A stretch of 64,000 nucleotides of DNA from Hymenobacter terricola (GTDB taxonomy: Bacteria > Bacteroidota > Bacteroidia > Cytophagales > Hymenobacteraceae): positions 186,001 to 250,000 of the forward strand of contig NZ_JAGEMO020000015.1 in assembly GCF_017921975.2 (NCBI RefSeq), given 5' to 3'. The notes under the pieces are model-generated. The model was not told the origin of the DNA. It made no database searches and saw only the letters and a program-made list of their open reading frames with translations. The stretch's first letter is position 1; every line of letters begins with the position of its first letter. Below, piece by piece: positions 1 to 7,946 of this stretch. The translations under genes were made by a program, and so were the position numbers.

Positions 1-23
1 TGCAGAAATGCGCACAACAACCA

Positions 24-100
24 GTTGTAACGATACTAATTGCTCTGAAACGTAAACAATGCGGAGTTGCAACGATACACACCGCCCTACTTTGTATCGT
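24..100. promoter_or_regulatory. Promoter and operator-like repeats upstream of the first gene
   Basis: A 13-base motif, gttgtaacgatac at 24-36, recurs as gttgcaacgatac at 66-78 with one mismatch, and its core is inverted as gtatcgt at 94-100. A Bacteroidota-like promoter can be read across it: TTG at 67-69, 18 bases, then TActTTG at 88-94. The repeats flank and overlap the -7 box, the usual geometry for a repressor operator. The promoter reading is moderate; the regulator is unknown, though the adjacent DNA-binding-like protein is a natural candidate. Confidence 0.4.
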
Positions 101-140
101 ACCTTGAGGGCTCATGCCCTTCACCCGTACCCGCCCGCCC

Positions 141-563
141 ATGAGCGCCCCCGCCAAACGCACCATCGAACCCCTGCTCGACGGCCTGGCCGAGCGCATT
201 GCCCGGCGCGATGTGCCGCCCGTGGTCGTCTACACCGACCCCAACGACCCCCAGCAGTTCCACCAGCGCCTGATGGCGGCGCTGGAGCCGCTGGTGCCCC
301 ACAGCAACGGGCGCGGCAACGACACCCAGGCCCGGATGCTCGCCCTCTTCCTGCACCACGAAACCCGCACCGGCTACGAAATGGCCGCCGCCGCCGGCAT
401 CGAGCGCGTGGCGGGCAGCCGCGCCCACACCGCCCTCGTCAACGCCGGCCTGCTGGCCTGGACGCGCATCGGCCCGCGCCGGGTGTTCCGCCTCAGCCGC
501 TGGGGCGAGGACTGGCTGCTGGCCGTGGGCCGCTGCGAGGTGCCGCCGGCGCGGCCGGTGTAG
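141..563 (+). CDS. Small winged-helix-like hypothetical protein
   Basis: A 140-residue basic soluble protein of no family I can name. The middle (about residues 60-120) reads as helices followed by a turn rich in Arg and Phe (GPRRVFRLSRWGEDWL), which resembles a winged-helix DNA-binding fold: helix, recognition helix around the THTALVNAGLLAW-like stretch, then a beta wing. There is no signal peptide or membrane segment. An upstream in-frame ATG at 114 is possible; I prefer 141 because the extra nine residues are proline and arginine rich and look non-conserved. The gene is alone and ends just before a long perfect palindrome. Function is not assigned. Confidence 0.65.
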   Translation: MSAPAKRTIEPLLDGLAERIARRDVPPVVVYTDPNDPQQFHQRLMAALEPLVPHSNGRGNDTQARMLALFLHHETRTGYEMAAAAGIERVAGSRAHTALVNAGLLAWTRIGPRRVFRLSRWGEDWLLAVGRCEVPPARPV

Positions 564-576
564 CCCCTAACATTCA

Positions 577-682
577 TTTCACGCAGTGTCCCGCAGTGTT
601 AAAATCGCAGTGTTCCGCAGTGCTGTTCTGAAACGACACTGCGGAACACTGCGATTTTAACACTGCGGGACACTGCGTGAAA
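577..682. repeat. Perfect 46-bp inverted repeat with 14-base loop
   Basis: Left arm 577-622 and right arm 637-682 are exact reverse complements; the loop is 623-636. Each arm itself contains four copies of GCAGTG arranged as two similar halves (cgcagtgtcccgcagtg and cgcagtgttccgcagtg) separated by ttaaaat. It lies between two convergent genes, so it could act as a bidirectional terminator, but it lacks a clear T tract and is far longer than needed. It belongs to a different sequence family from the other palindromes here. Confidence 0.9.
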
Positions 683-691
683 GCTAATTCC

Positions 692-2182
692 CTACGCCGG
701 GCGCACCGGCCGCTTCGCCAGAATCAGCTCCGTGCGGTAGTCGCAGAGGCTTTTTTCGAGGCCCACAGGGTAGGTGTGGGGGTTGAGGAAGCGGCGGATG
801 CTGGGGTCGAGGCTCTGCACTTCGCGCTGGGCGTGGGCGCGGCTTTCGGCCAGGGTAGGCAGGTCGAGTACCCGTTTCCCGGCGCGGAACACGGGCTCCA
901 GCAGCTCGCGGAACTTCGTGTCGGGCTTGATGGCGAGGCGGCGCGTGCTGTCGAGCGGGTCGACGAGCGTGAGGGAATCGGGGAGGGGCTCGGCGGTGTT
1001 GTAGAGCATGTCGGCGCGGGGCTTGCCGTACTCGTTCAGGTAGCGGCGCACCTGCAGGATGCCCGGAATGCTGGTTTTGGCCACTTGCTCGGAGAGCTTG
1101 ATGGTGAAATCCCAGCCCGAATCATCGGCCTTGCGCAGGGCGGCCAGCTTGTACACGCCCCCCAGCGCGGCCTGGTTGTAGGCCGTCACGAGCTGCGTGC
1201 CCACGCCCCAGGTATCGATGCGGGCGCCCTGCTGCTTGAGGCTGGCGATGAGGTTTTCGTCCAAATCGTTGCTGGCCACGATGCGCGTTTCGGTAAAGCC
1301 GGCCTCGTCCAGCACCGCCCGCGCCTCCCGGCTGAGGTAGGCCAAATCGCCCGAATCGAGCCGGATACCGGCCAGCTCGTGGCCATTGGCGCGCATCTCG
1401 CGGGCCACTTTAATGGCCTGCCGCACGCCCTCAATGGTGTCGTAGGTATCGACCAGAAACACCGAGTCATCAGGAAACGCCTGGGCATAGGCCGTAAAGG
1501 CGTCCACTTCATTCGCAAACGACATCACCCAGCTGTGCGCGTGCGTGCCGCGCACCGGAATGCCGTAGCGCTGCCCGGCCAGCACGTTGGAAGTCGCATC
1601 GGCCCCGCCGAGGAAAGCGGCCCGGCTGGCCCCCAGGCCCCCATCGAAGCCCTGGGCGCGGCGCAGGCCGAACTCCAGAATCTGGTCCGAAGGCCCGGCG
1701 GCTTCGCGGATGCGGGCCGATTTGGTGGCAATCAGGGTCTGGAAATTGATGAGCGTGAGCAGGGCCGTTTCCAGCAGTTGGGCTTGCAGCAGCGGCCCGC
1801 GCACCCGCATGATGGGCTCGTTGCCGAACACCACGGTGCCCTCGGAAATGGCGTCGATGTCGCAGGTGAATTTCAGCTGGCGCAGGTATTCCAGGAAATC
1901 GTGCGGGAACATGACGCCGCCCTGGCTGCCGCGCAGACTGCCGAGGTAAGCGAGGTCATCATCCGAGAAATGCAGGTTTTCGACCCAGTCCACGGCCAGC
2001 GCCAGGCCAGCCGCCACCGCGTAGCCGCCCTGAAACGGGGCCTTGCGGAAGTACAGGTGAAACACGGCCTCGCGGTCCTGCAGGCCCTGCTGCCAGTAGC
2101 CGTAGGCCATCGTGAGCTGATACAAATCGGTAACAAGGGCGAGCGATGGCGCGTAGAGGCCGGAAAGCGGGGCTGAATTCAT
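692..2182 (-). CDS. pncB: Nicotinate phosphoribosyltransferase
   Basis: Joins nicotinate and PRPP, with ATP, to give nicotinate mononucleotide in the Preiss-Handler route of NAD salvage; cytoplasmic. The 496-residue protein starts MNSAPLSGLY and has the family's opening LVTDLYQLTMAYGYW at about residues 15-30, the conserved GTHAHSWVM segment with the His phosphorylated in this family, and the GIRLDSGDLAYLS phosphate-binding motif. A longer upstream reading frame exists on this strand, but it runs into the divergent membrane-protein gene, and the homologous start is the ATG at 2182. Transcribed divergently from the DUF1345 gene with an 85-base gap. Length is normal for the family. Confidence 0.93.
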   Translation of the reverse strand: MNSAPLSGLYAPSLALVTDLYQLTMAYGYWQQGLQDREAVFHLYFRKAPFQGGYAVAAGLALAVDWVENLHFSDDDLAYLGSLRGSQGGVMFPHDFLEYLRQLKFTCDIDAISEGTVVFGNEPIMRVRGPLLQAQLLETALLTLINFQTLIATKSARIREAAGPSDQILEFGLRRAQGFDGGLGASRAAFLGGADATSNVLAGQRYGIPVRGTHAHSWVMSFANEVDAFTAYAQAFPDDSVFLVDTYDTIEGVRQAIKVAREMRANGHELAGIRLDSGDLAYLSREARAVLDEAGFTETRIVASNDLDENLIASLKQQGARIDTWGVGTQLVTAYNQAALGGVYKLAALRKADDSGWDFTIKLSEQVAKTSIPGILQVRRYLNEYGKPRADMLYNTAEPLPDSLTLVDPLDSTRRLAIKPDTKFRELLEPVFRAGKRVLDLPTLAESRAHAQREVQSLDPSIRRFLNPHTYPVGLEKSLCDYRTELILAKRPVRPA

Positions 2183-2267
2183 GGCGGCAAAGAAACGGAA
2201 TATCCGGCGCAGCCCACGCTGCGAGCCCTGCCGCGACCAGCTCCCGTCGGAGCTACCTTGCTGCCCT

Positions 2268-2993
2268 ATGTCCACGCCCGCCAAGCCCGCCCATCCAAAA
2301 CCTGCCGTTTTATTTTTTAGCCGCTTCCTGACTTTGCCGTGGCGGCTGGGCCTGGGGGCCATGGCGGGAGCCCTCGCGGCTGGGCTGGCCCCGGCCACCT
2401 TGGGCCCGCTGGCCCGCGCCGTAGCGGGCTGGGACGGCTTTTCGGCCGTCACCCTGACCCTGATAATCCTAAATATGCGGCTGGCCGATGTGGACGACAT
2501 CCGTCGCGTGGCCGCCAACGAGGACCTGACCCGCGCCGCCGCTTCAACGGTGGTCATTACCGGAGCCATGGCCAGCCTGGTGGCCGTGGTGGGCCTGCTG
2601 GGTACCCTCAAAAACCTGTCGGAACAGGCTAAAGCCGTGCATTTGGCCCTGGGCATAGGGGCCGTGGCCCTGGCCTGGACGCTGGTGCATTGCGTATTCA
2701 CCCTGCGCTACGCCCACACCTACTATGGTGCCGATGACGAAGGCAACGACAGTGGCGGCCTGGTCTTCCCCGACGATGCCGACAAGGACGACCGCAAGGA
2801 CAAACTCGAACCCAACTACCTCGACTTCGCCTATTTCTCCTTCGTAGTGGGCATGACAGCCCAAACGGCCGACATCGGCATCAGCAGCCGGCGCATCCGG
2901 CGCACCGCCTTGCTGCACGGCCTCATTTCCTTTCTCTTCAATACGGCCATCGTGGCCCTCACCATCGGCACCATCGGCGGCATGCTGAATTAG
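2268..2993 (+). CDS. DUF1345 family integral membrane protein
   Basis: A 241-residue inner-membrane protein with about five hydrophobic segments: two near residues 20-65, two near 80-145, and one at the C-terminus. Before the last segment lies an acidic, Asp/Lys-rich loop and the signature YLDFAYFSFVVGMTAQTADI, which is the hallmark of DUF1345. The function of this family is not established. I chose the ATG at 2268 (MSTPAKPAHP) over the in-frame ATG at 2181, which would overlap the divergent pncB start. A TAccTTGC box at 2254-2261 lies only six bases before the ATG, suggesting a leaderless or nearly leaderless message. Confidence 0.85.
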   Translation: MSTPAKPAHPKPAVLFFSRFLTLPWRLGLGAMAGALAAGLAPATLGPLARAVAGWDGFSAVTLTLIILNMRLADVDDIRRVAANEDLTRAAASTVVITGAMASLVAVVGLLGTLKNLSEQAKAVHLALGIGAVALAWTLVHCVFTLRYAHTYYGADDEGNDSGGLVFPDDADKDDRKDKLEPNYLDFAYFSFVVGMTAQTADIGISSRRIRRTALLHGLISFLFNTAIVALTIGTIGGMLN

Positions 2994-3010
2994 TGGTCAG
3001 CTATCAGTGA

Positions 3011-3069
3011 TTAACGGTTCGTGGTTAATGGTCAATGAAGAGAACTAACCGTTAACCACGAACCATTAA
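3011..3069. repeat. Inverted repeat between convergent genes
   Basis: Left arm 3011-3032 and right arm 3048-3069 (22 bases each, loop 15) pair with one mismatch and one wobble. The core is gttcgtggttaa and its complement. It sits between the convergent DUF1345 and response-regulator genes and could terminate both, though no T run follows. Confidence 0.8.
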
Positions 3070-3072
3070 CCA

Positions 3073-3729
3073 CTATGAAATCAGCCCGCGGCTCACGGCC
3101 AGCTTGATGAGGGCGGCGGTGTTCTTGGCCTGGGTTTTGGCGATGATGTTCTGGCGGTGGGTTTCGATGGTGCGCTTGCTGGTGAAGAGCTTGTCGGCGA
3201 TTTCGCCGTTGGTCAGGCCTTCGGCAATGAGCTTGAGCACCTCCAGCTCGCGGGCGGTGAGGTCGGTGCCGACGTGGCCATTGGTGTCATCGATGGTCAC
3301 GCTCACGGTTTGGGCCACGGCTTTGAAGAGCATGTTTAGCCCGATTTCGGCGCACAAAAACCGGCTGCCAGAGGCCACCGTGCGGATGGCGTGGGTGATT
3401 TCGCTGATGGCCGCGTTCTTGAGCACGTAGCCCTGGGCTCCGGCATCCAGCATGCGGGCCACGTAGTTTTCGTGGTCGAGCATGGACAGCACCAGCACAT
3501 GCACTTCGGGGAACCGGCTGCGCAGCTCGGGCATGGTCGCAAAGCCGTCGAGCACGGGCATTTGCACGTCCATCAGCACGACATCGGTGGGTGTGGTTTC
3601 CAGCAGCGCCAGGAGTTCGGCGCCATTGCTCGCCTCGCCCACTACTTCGAGGTCCGCCTCGGCCGAGAGCAGCGCCCGAATGCCGTCGCGCAAAATAGTG
3701 TGGTCATCAGCAAGAAGAATACGGGTCAT
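3073..3729 (-). CDS. NarL/FixJ-type response regulator
   Basis: A 218-residue transcription regulator. The N-terminal receiver domain (about 1-120) has every key residue: Asp8/Asp9 in the acidic pocket, phosphoacceptor Asp54 in LMDVQMP, Ser in LVLSML and Lys in GYVLKNA. The C-terminal LuxR-type helix-turn-helix (about 150-215) carries LTARELEVLKLIAEGLTNGE and TSKRTIETHRQNI. The start is the ATG at 3729 (MTRILLADDH), because the 18 residues encoded before it are not receiver-like. No sensor kinase is next to it. It is divergent from a close paralogue whose receiver is degenerate. Confidence 0.92.
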   Translation of the reverse strand: MTRILLADDHTILRDGIRALLSAEADLEVVGEASNGAELLALLETTPTDVVLMDVQMPVLDGFATMPELRSRFPEVHVLVLSMLDHENYVARMLDAGAQGYVLKNAAISEITHAIRTVASGSRFLCAEIGLNMLFKAVAQTVSVTIDDTNGHVGTDLTARELEVLKLIAEGLTNGEIADKLFTSKRTIETHRQNIIAKTQAKNTAALIKLAVSRGLIS

Positions 3730-3931
3730 AGCGGGAGCAGATTGGGGAAGGGAAAGAAGAGGTGCCCAGCAAAGATGGGGCAATGGATGTAAATGTGAAA
3801 TGCGGCTCCGTATTTATACGGTATGACCAGATAATAGCTTGTTTTTGGGGGAGATTGATACGGTTTCTGACGGAGTGCTATCCAAATGGTGAAGCACAAT
3901 TTGTAATTTTAAAGAGTTTAAAATGAAATTT

Positions 3932-3963
3932 TTGGTTATTGTCTTAACTACTTAATATCTTTC
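3932..3963 (+). promoter_or_regulatory. Candidate promoter for the degenerate response regulator
   Basis: In the AT-rich gap between the divergent regulators, TAtcTTTC at 3956-3963 resembles the Bacteroidota -7 box (TAnnTTTG), and a TTG at 3932-3934 lies 21 bases upstream. The same TATCTTTC box recurs at 42888. Confidence 0.4.
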
Positions 3964-3991
3964 AGTATCTATTTTTTGTCTGCACTCTATT

Positions 3992-4639
3992 ATGATTCAA
4001 CTGCTCCTCGCCGATGGCCACCCTTCCAGGCGCGGGGAGCTGCGCAATGCGCTTGGCGCAGTGGCGGGACTGACGGTAGTGGGCGAGGCCGGCACCGGCG
4101 AGGAGTTGTTTACGCAATTGGCGGGCACTACGCCCACCGTGCTGCTGCTGGGCCTGGACCTGCTCCCTCCCGGGGCCTTTGCCCTGCTGCCAACTCTGCG
4201 CGCTCAGTACCCGGAGCTGCGCGTGCTGGCCCGTGGCGAACTTTCTAATGAACACTACGTGGCCCGCGCCCTGGACCTGGGCGCCCACGGCTACGTGCTG
4301 AATGCCGTGCAATTGCCCGAATTAATCCACGCGGTATTCACGGTGGCTGCTGGCCGACCGTTTTTGTGCTCGACTATCGGGCTGGCGCTGGTGGGCCGGC
4401 TCTACGCGCGCAGCCCCACCGCGGGCACCACCGCCCGGGCCGCCCTGGGCCTGAGCAAACGCGAAATGGAAGTATTGGACCTGGTGGCCCAGGGCCTCAC
4501 CAACGCCGAAATTGCCGTGAAGCTCTTCACCAGCAAGCGCACCGTCGAAACCCACCGCCAGAACATCATCGCCAAAACCCAGACGCGCAACACGGCCGCC
4601 CTCATCAAGCTGGCCGCCCGGCAAGGGCTTCTCGGTTAG
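3992..4639 (+). CDS. LuxR-type regulator with degenerate receiver domain
   Basis: A 215-residue paralogue of the neighbouring divergent regulator, colinear over the whole length and nearly identical in the DNA-binding helix (TSKRTVETHRQNIIAKTQ). Its receiver has lost the phosphorylation chemistry: the second acidic-pocket residue is Gly9, the phosphoacceptor region reads LLLGLDLLP so that no Asp falls at the aligned place (one lies a residue or two later), the switch Ser/Thr is Arg, and the conserved Lys is Asn (GYVLNAV). It probably binds DNA without phosphorylation, or acts through heterodimers with its paralogue. That role is inferred; the residue losses are seen directly. Confidence 0.88.
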   Translation: MIQLLLADGHPSRRGELRNALGAVAGLTVVGEAGTGEELFTQLAGTTPTVLLLGLDLLPPGAFALLPTLRAQYPELRVLARGELSNEHYVARALDLGAHGYVLNAVQLPELIHAVFTVAAGRPFLCSTIGLALVGRLYARSPTAGTTARAALGLSKREMEVLDLVAQGLTNAEIAVKLFTSKRTVETHRQNIIAKTQTRNTAALIKLAARQGLLG

Positions 4640-4678
4640 TCGTGAGTAGTTATTTGTTGACAAAGCTTTTGCTAACTG

Positions 4679-5179
4679 CTAAGCACCTTGCGCGGCGATA
4701 ATGAACTCGGCCAGCTCGCGGAAGCAGCCGTGGCCGCCGGGGGTTTGGCAGTGAAAAATGGCCACGGCGCGGGCAAAGGACGTGGCATCGCCGGGGCAGG
4801 CCGGGAAACCCACCAGGCCCAGCACTTCAACGTCGTTGGTATCGTCGCCGATGAAGGCCACCTCGTCGGCGCTGAGGCCGGTGCGGGCCAGAATTTCGTG
4901 CAGGCAGGCCGGTTTGTCCTTGATGCCCAGGTGCAGCTCCTCGATGCGGAGCTTGGCCGCGCGGGTGCGCACCGAGGGCGAGACCTCGCCCGTAACAATG
5001 CCCGTGACGATGCCGTGGGCCCGCAGGCGCTCCACGCCCATGCCGTCGCGGATGTTGAAACGCTTCATTTCCTCGCCGCGCTCGGAGTAATACACGCCGC
5101 CGTCGGTGAGCACGCCGTCGCAGTCGGTGAGTACGAGGCGAATGCGGCGGGCGCGGGCAGTGAGGTCGGCTAGTTTCAT
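4679..5179 (-). CDS. KdsC-like HAD phosphatase (Kdo-8-phosphate phosphatase)
   Basis: A 166-residue HAD-superfamily hydrolase of the short C0 type without a cap. Motif I is LTDCDGVLTDGG with nucleophile Asp19 and acid/base Asp21. IVTGE supplies motif II, Lys87 or Lys89 in LGIKDK motif III, and GDDTND at 111-116 motif IV. Members remove phosphate from 3-deoxy-manno-octulosonate 8-phosphate, supplying Kdo for lipopolysaccharide, although some act on related nonulosonate phosphates. Length fits KdsC. The start at 5179 (MKLADL) is chosen because the upstream reading adds only a Phe/Leu-rich tail. No other Kdo gene is adjacent, so the substrate is inferred from family only. Confidence 0.8.
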   Translation of the reverse strand: MKLADLTARARRIRLVLTDCDGVLTDGGVYYSERGEEMKRFNIRDGMGVERLRAHGIVTGIVTGEVSPSVRTRAAKLRIEELHLGIKDKPACLHEILARTGLSADEVAFIGDDTNDVEVLGLVGFPACPGDATSFARAVAIFHCQTPGGHGCFRELAEFIIAAQGA

Positions 5180-5281
5180 AAAATCAAGAAAAAGCAAAAA
5201 AGAAAATGAGGGCAATTAGCTATAACTGGCTAATTCGGCCGCAAGAACGGCACTAAAGCGCAAAATAAATTTGCATTAGAA

Positions 5282-5310
5282 TTGTGATTATCCCGGAAAG
5301 TGTATCTTAG
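5282..5310 (+). promoter_or_regulatory. Candidate promoter for the NTF2-like double-domain protein
   Basis: TTG at 5282-5284, 18 bases, then TAtcTTAG at 5303-5310, close to the Bacteroidota consensus. The start codon lies 28 bases further on at 5339, leaving a short leader. Confidence 0.45.
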
Positions 5311-5338
5311 CATAGTTAACCCTTTAAGCTTGTATCCT

Positions 5339-6271
5339 ATGAAGAATCTATTGACTATCGGCACCCTGGCTGCCATGCTCATGCCCTTCACGTCCCATGC
5401 GCAAGCTGTGCGCGAGGCCGTGGTGGCAGCCGAAACTTCGTTTGCGGCCCAGGCCGCGCAAACCGGTACGGCGGCGGCCTTCCTGGCTAATAGTGCCCCC
5501 ACGGCGCTCGTCACCGAGGACGGCAAGCTGGTGAAAGCGCAGGACCTGTGGCGGGGCCGCCCGGCCCGGTCCGGCAGCCGCCTGGCGTGGTACCCGGTGC
5601 TGGCCGATGCGGCACAGTCGGGCGACCTCGGCTACACCACCGGTCCCTGGACGGTTTTTCAAAACGACCGGCCGCAGACCGCCGGCGAATACGTGACCGT
5701 GTGGCGCAAGCAGCCGGATGGCAAGTGGAAATTTGTGGTGGATATGGGCATTGAGCGGATTGGTACCGCGCCCGCGAAAACGGCCACCGTGCCGCAGCCA
5801 CGGCTGCAGGCCGCCGCGGCCACGCCCAGCACGGCTCCTTCCAACATTGTGATTGATGTGGACCGCAAGTTCGCCGCGGCCGAGCTCCTGAAGCCGGGCG
5901 CCGCCTACCAGCAATACCTGAGCACCGAGGCCCGCCTCTACCGCCCCGGCCTGTCGATGATGCAGGGTGCGGCCGCTTCGGCCAATATGAAAATCATGGA
6001 TGGCGCCTACCTCTTCGAGCCCACCGGGGGCTACCTGGCGGCCGCCGGCGACCTTGGCTACGTGGTGGGCACGCTGCATCGCCCCAGCGCTGGCGTGAAG
6101 CGCCCCGCCGAAAACGGCAGCTACCTGCGCATCTGGCGGCGCGAAGCCGTGGACGGCTGGCGCGTGGTGCTGGAGATTTTCAATTTCACGCCTAACCCCA
6201 CCGCCGCCGCCGCCGCTCCTTCTGTCGATGGCGGCACGTCCGGCATTGCGCCGAGCAAGCGCGCGCAATAG
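5339..6271 (+). CDS. Secreted protein with two tandem DUF4440/NTF2-like domains
   Basis: A 310-residue exported protein. Residues 1-21 (MKNLLTIGTLAAMLMPFTSHAQA) form a signal peptide with an Ala-x-Ala-like cleavage site. Two homologous halves follow, each with the SnoaL/DUF4440 pattern: the first around SGDLGYTTGPW then VWRKQPDGKWKFVVD, the second around AGDLGYVVGTLHRP then IWRREAVDGWRVVLE. An Ala/Thr/Pro-rich linker at about 150-170 joins them. Such cone-shaped folds bind small ligands, or act as enzymes when catalytic residues exist; no activity can be read here. The ATG at 5339 is preferred because it begins the signal peptide. A strong hairpin terminator follows. Confidence 0.82.
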   Translation: MKNLLTIGTLAAMLMPFTSHAQAVREAVVAAETSFAAQAAQTGTAAAFLANSAPTALVTEDGKLVKAQDLWRGRPARSGSRLAWYPVLADAAQSGDLGYTTGPWTVFQNDRPQTAGEYVTVWRKQPDGKWKFVVDMGIERIGTAPAKTATVPQPRLQAAAATPSTAPSNIVIDVDRKFAAAELLKPGAAYQQYLSTEARLYRPGLSMMQGAAASANMKIMDGAYLFEPTGGYLAAAGDLGYVVGTLHRPSAGVKRPAENGSYLRIWRREAVDGWRVVLEIFNFTPNPTAAAAAPSVDGGTSGIAPSKRAQ

Positions 6272-6322
6272 CCCTGGTTGGCCGGCCGGCCAGTAACGCA
6301 GCCTTAAGTTGAAGTCCTGCAG

Positions 6323-6357
6323 AAGCCCCCGTCTTTTTACAGATAGGGGCTTTTTAC
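6323..6357 (+). terminator. Rho-independent terminator
   Basis: Stem aagcccc (6323-6329) pairs with ggggctt (6346-6352) around a 16-base loop and runs straight into a T tract. It lies 50 bases after the stop of the preceding gene. Confidence 0.8.
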
Positions 6358-6495
6358 TTGCGTTAAAAAAGGGGGCGCCAGCGGGAAATCGACCGTCGGC
6401 TGGTGTAAGGTTGGCGGGTGAGAGGCGTCTGTCAGGCAGTTGGCTTTCCGGCTGCGGCCGCGTTGGGTGCCTCTTCACCTCTAACTTTTCCTTTT

Positions 6496-7266
6496 ATGAA
6501 ACCCTATTTGTTGCTGGCCTTGCCGCTTACGGGCGTGCTGGCTGCGCTGGCTCCGGCCCGGCCGGGGGCCGGGCCCGCTACGGCGGCTCGCGTGCCGGTT
6601 GTGGTGGAACTGTTCACTTCCGAAGGCTGCTCCAGCTGTCCGGCGGCCGATGCGGCCCTGCGCGAGCTGGAAAATGCCCAATCCGTGCCTGGCGTTGAGG
6701 TTATTGCCCTGGGCGAGCACGTCGACTACTGGAACCGGCTGGGCTGGAAAGACGCCTTCTCGTCGCCGGTCTACACGCAACGCCAGCAGCAGTACGCCCA
6801 GGGTTTTGGCTCGGGCTCCTACACGCCCCAGGCGGTGGTGAACGGCCGCTACGAATTTGTGGGCAGCCGCACCGGCGAGCTGGCCGAAACCGTGGCCAAA
6901 GCCGCCAAAGCACCCCAGGCCGCCGTGGCCGTGACCATGAGCGGCGGTACGGCGCACGTGCGTGTGAGCAGCGTGCCCGCCGGCACGCCGGCCGCCGAAG
7001 TGCTGCTGGCCATCACCGAAAGCGGGCTTTCCTCGCAGGTGGGCCGGGGCGAAAATTCGGGCCGGCTGCTGCGCCACGCCGCCGTGGTGCGCCAGCTCAT
7101 TCCGCTGGGCAAAATCGGGGCCGATGGCACCTTCGCGGCCACCCCCGAGCTGAAGCTGAGCACCGACTGGAAGCGCCCCAACCTGCGCGCCGTGGCGCTG
7201 GTGCAGGAGGTGGCCTCGCGCCGCATTGTGGGCGTGGCCGCTGCCGCAATCAACAGCCCACAGTGA
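6496..7266 (+). CDS. DUF1223 family secreted thioredoxin-like protein
   Basis: A 256-residue protein with an N-terminal signal peptide (about 1-30, Leu/Ala rich). A thioredoxin-like domain follows, opening VVVELFTSEGCSSCPAAD with a Cys45-x-x-Cys48 pair at the active-site position. The later conserved segments GEHVDYWNRLGWKDAFSS and YTPQAVVNGR identify DUF1223. The family is presumed to act in redox chemistry outside the cytoplasm, but a substrate is not known. I take the ATG at 6496, where the signal peptide begins; a TAacTTTT box six bases before it again suggests a very short leader. Confidence 0.88.
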   Translation: MKPYLLLALPLTGVLAALAPARPGAGPATAARVPVVVELFTSEGCSSCPAADAALRELENAQSVPGVEVIALGEHVDYWNRLGWKDAFSSPVYTQRQQQYAQGFGSGSYTPQAVVNGRYEFVGSRTGELAETVAKAAKAPQAAVAVTMSGGTAHVRVSSVPAGTPAAEVLLAITESGLSSQVGRGENSGRLLRHAAVVRQLIPLGKIGADGTFAATPELKLSTDWKRPNLRAVALVQEVASRRIVGVAAAAINSPQ

Positions 7267-7358
7267 GCACCTGAGCAGGGCGGGCGAAGACACTCGCTAC
7301 TCCTCAATCGAATCGTAATATTGCAGCGCGCCCTTTATCGGCTTACTTGTCGCCCTGC

Positions 7359-7937
7359 ATGACCCCATCAACCCCAGTTCCGGCTCAGTGGCCCGACCGG
7401 TACGGCAACGAGCTGTACCGCTTTGCCCTGAGCCGCGTGAGCGATGCCGACGTAGCCGAGGAACTGGTGCAGGAAACCTTCCTGAGCGCCCTCGACGGCT
7501 TGGCCACGTTCCGGGCCGAGGCCTCGGAGCGGACGTGGCTGTTTGTGATTCTGCGCCGCAAAATCATCGACCACTACCGGCGCCAAGCCCGCGTGAGCCA
7601 CGTCGGCCTCGACGAAATCAGCGACGGTGGTCCTTCGGAGGCCGATTACTTCGCCCCCGAAAACGGCCATTGGACCGCTCAGCAAGCGCCTGTGAGTTGG
7701 CTCAATGCCGATGCTGCGCTGGAGCAGCAGGAACTGCACGAGATTTTGCAGCGCTGCCAGGACCGGCTGCCGCCCCAGCAAGCGGCCGTGTTCGCCCTGC
7801 GCTTCGTGGAGGAATTATCGGCCGAAGAAATTTGTCAGGAGCTCGGCCTGAGCTCCGCTAACTATTGGGTTATCGTACACCGGGCCAAGCTGCAATTGCG
7901 GCGTTGCCTCGAAAAGCACGGCCTGGGCAAGAATTAA
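7359..7937 (+). CDS. ECF-type RNA polymerase sigma factor
   Basis: A 192-residue sigma-70 family protein of the extracytoplasmic-function group. Region 2 (about 12-78) contains the DADVAEELVQETFLSAL core-binding helix and the FRAEASERTWLFVILRRKIIDHYRR promoter-melting segment. After an acidic linker, region 4 (about 125-182) holds LPPQQAAVFALRFVEELSAEEI and a recognition helix near LSSANYWVIVHRAKLQLRR. The ATG at 7359 is preferred to an in-frame TTG at 7347. The next gene begins nine bases after the stop and encodes a zinc-finger protein typical of anti-sigma factors, so the two form an operon. Confidence 0.92.
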   Translation: MTPSTPVPAQWPDRYGNELYRFALSRVSDADVAEELVQETFLSALDGLATFRAEASERTWLFVILRRKIIDHYRRQARVSHVGLDEISDGGPSEADYFAPENGHWTAQQAPVSWLNADAALEQQELHEILQRCQDRLPPQQAAVFALRFVEELSAEEICQELGLSSANYWVIVHRAKLQLRRCLEKHGLGKN

Positions 7938-7946
7938 TTAGTGAAT

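Noticed and set aside
677..2176. 499-residue plus-strand open frame opposite pncB
   Set aside because: It is the GC-rich antisense shadow of a convincing pncB gene; composition is Gly/Ala/Val/His rich with no motif.
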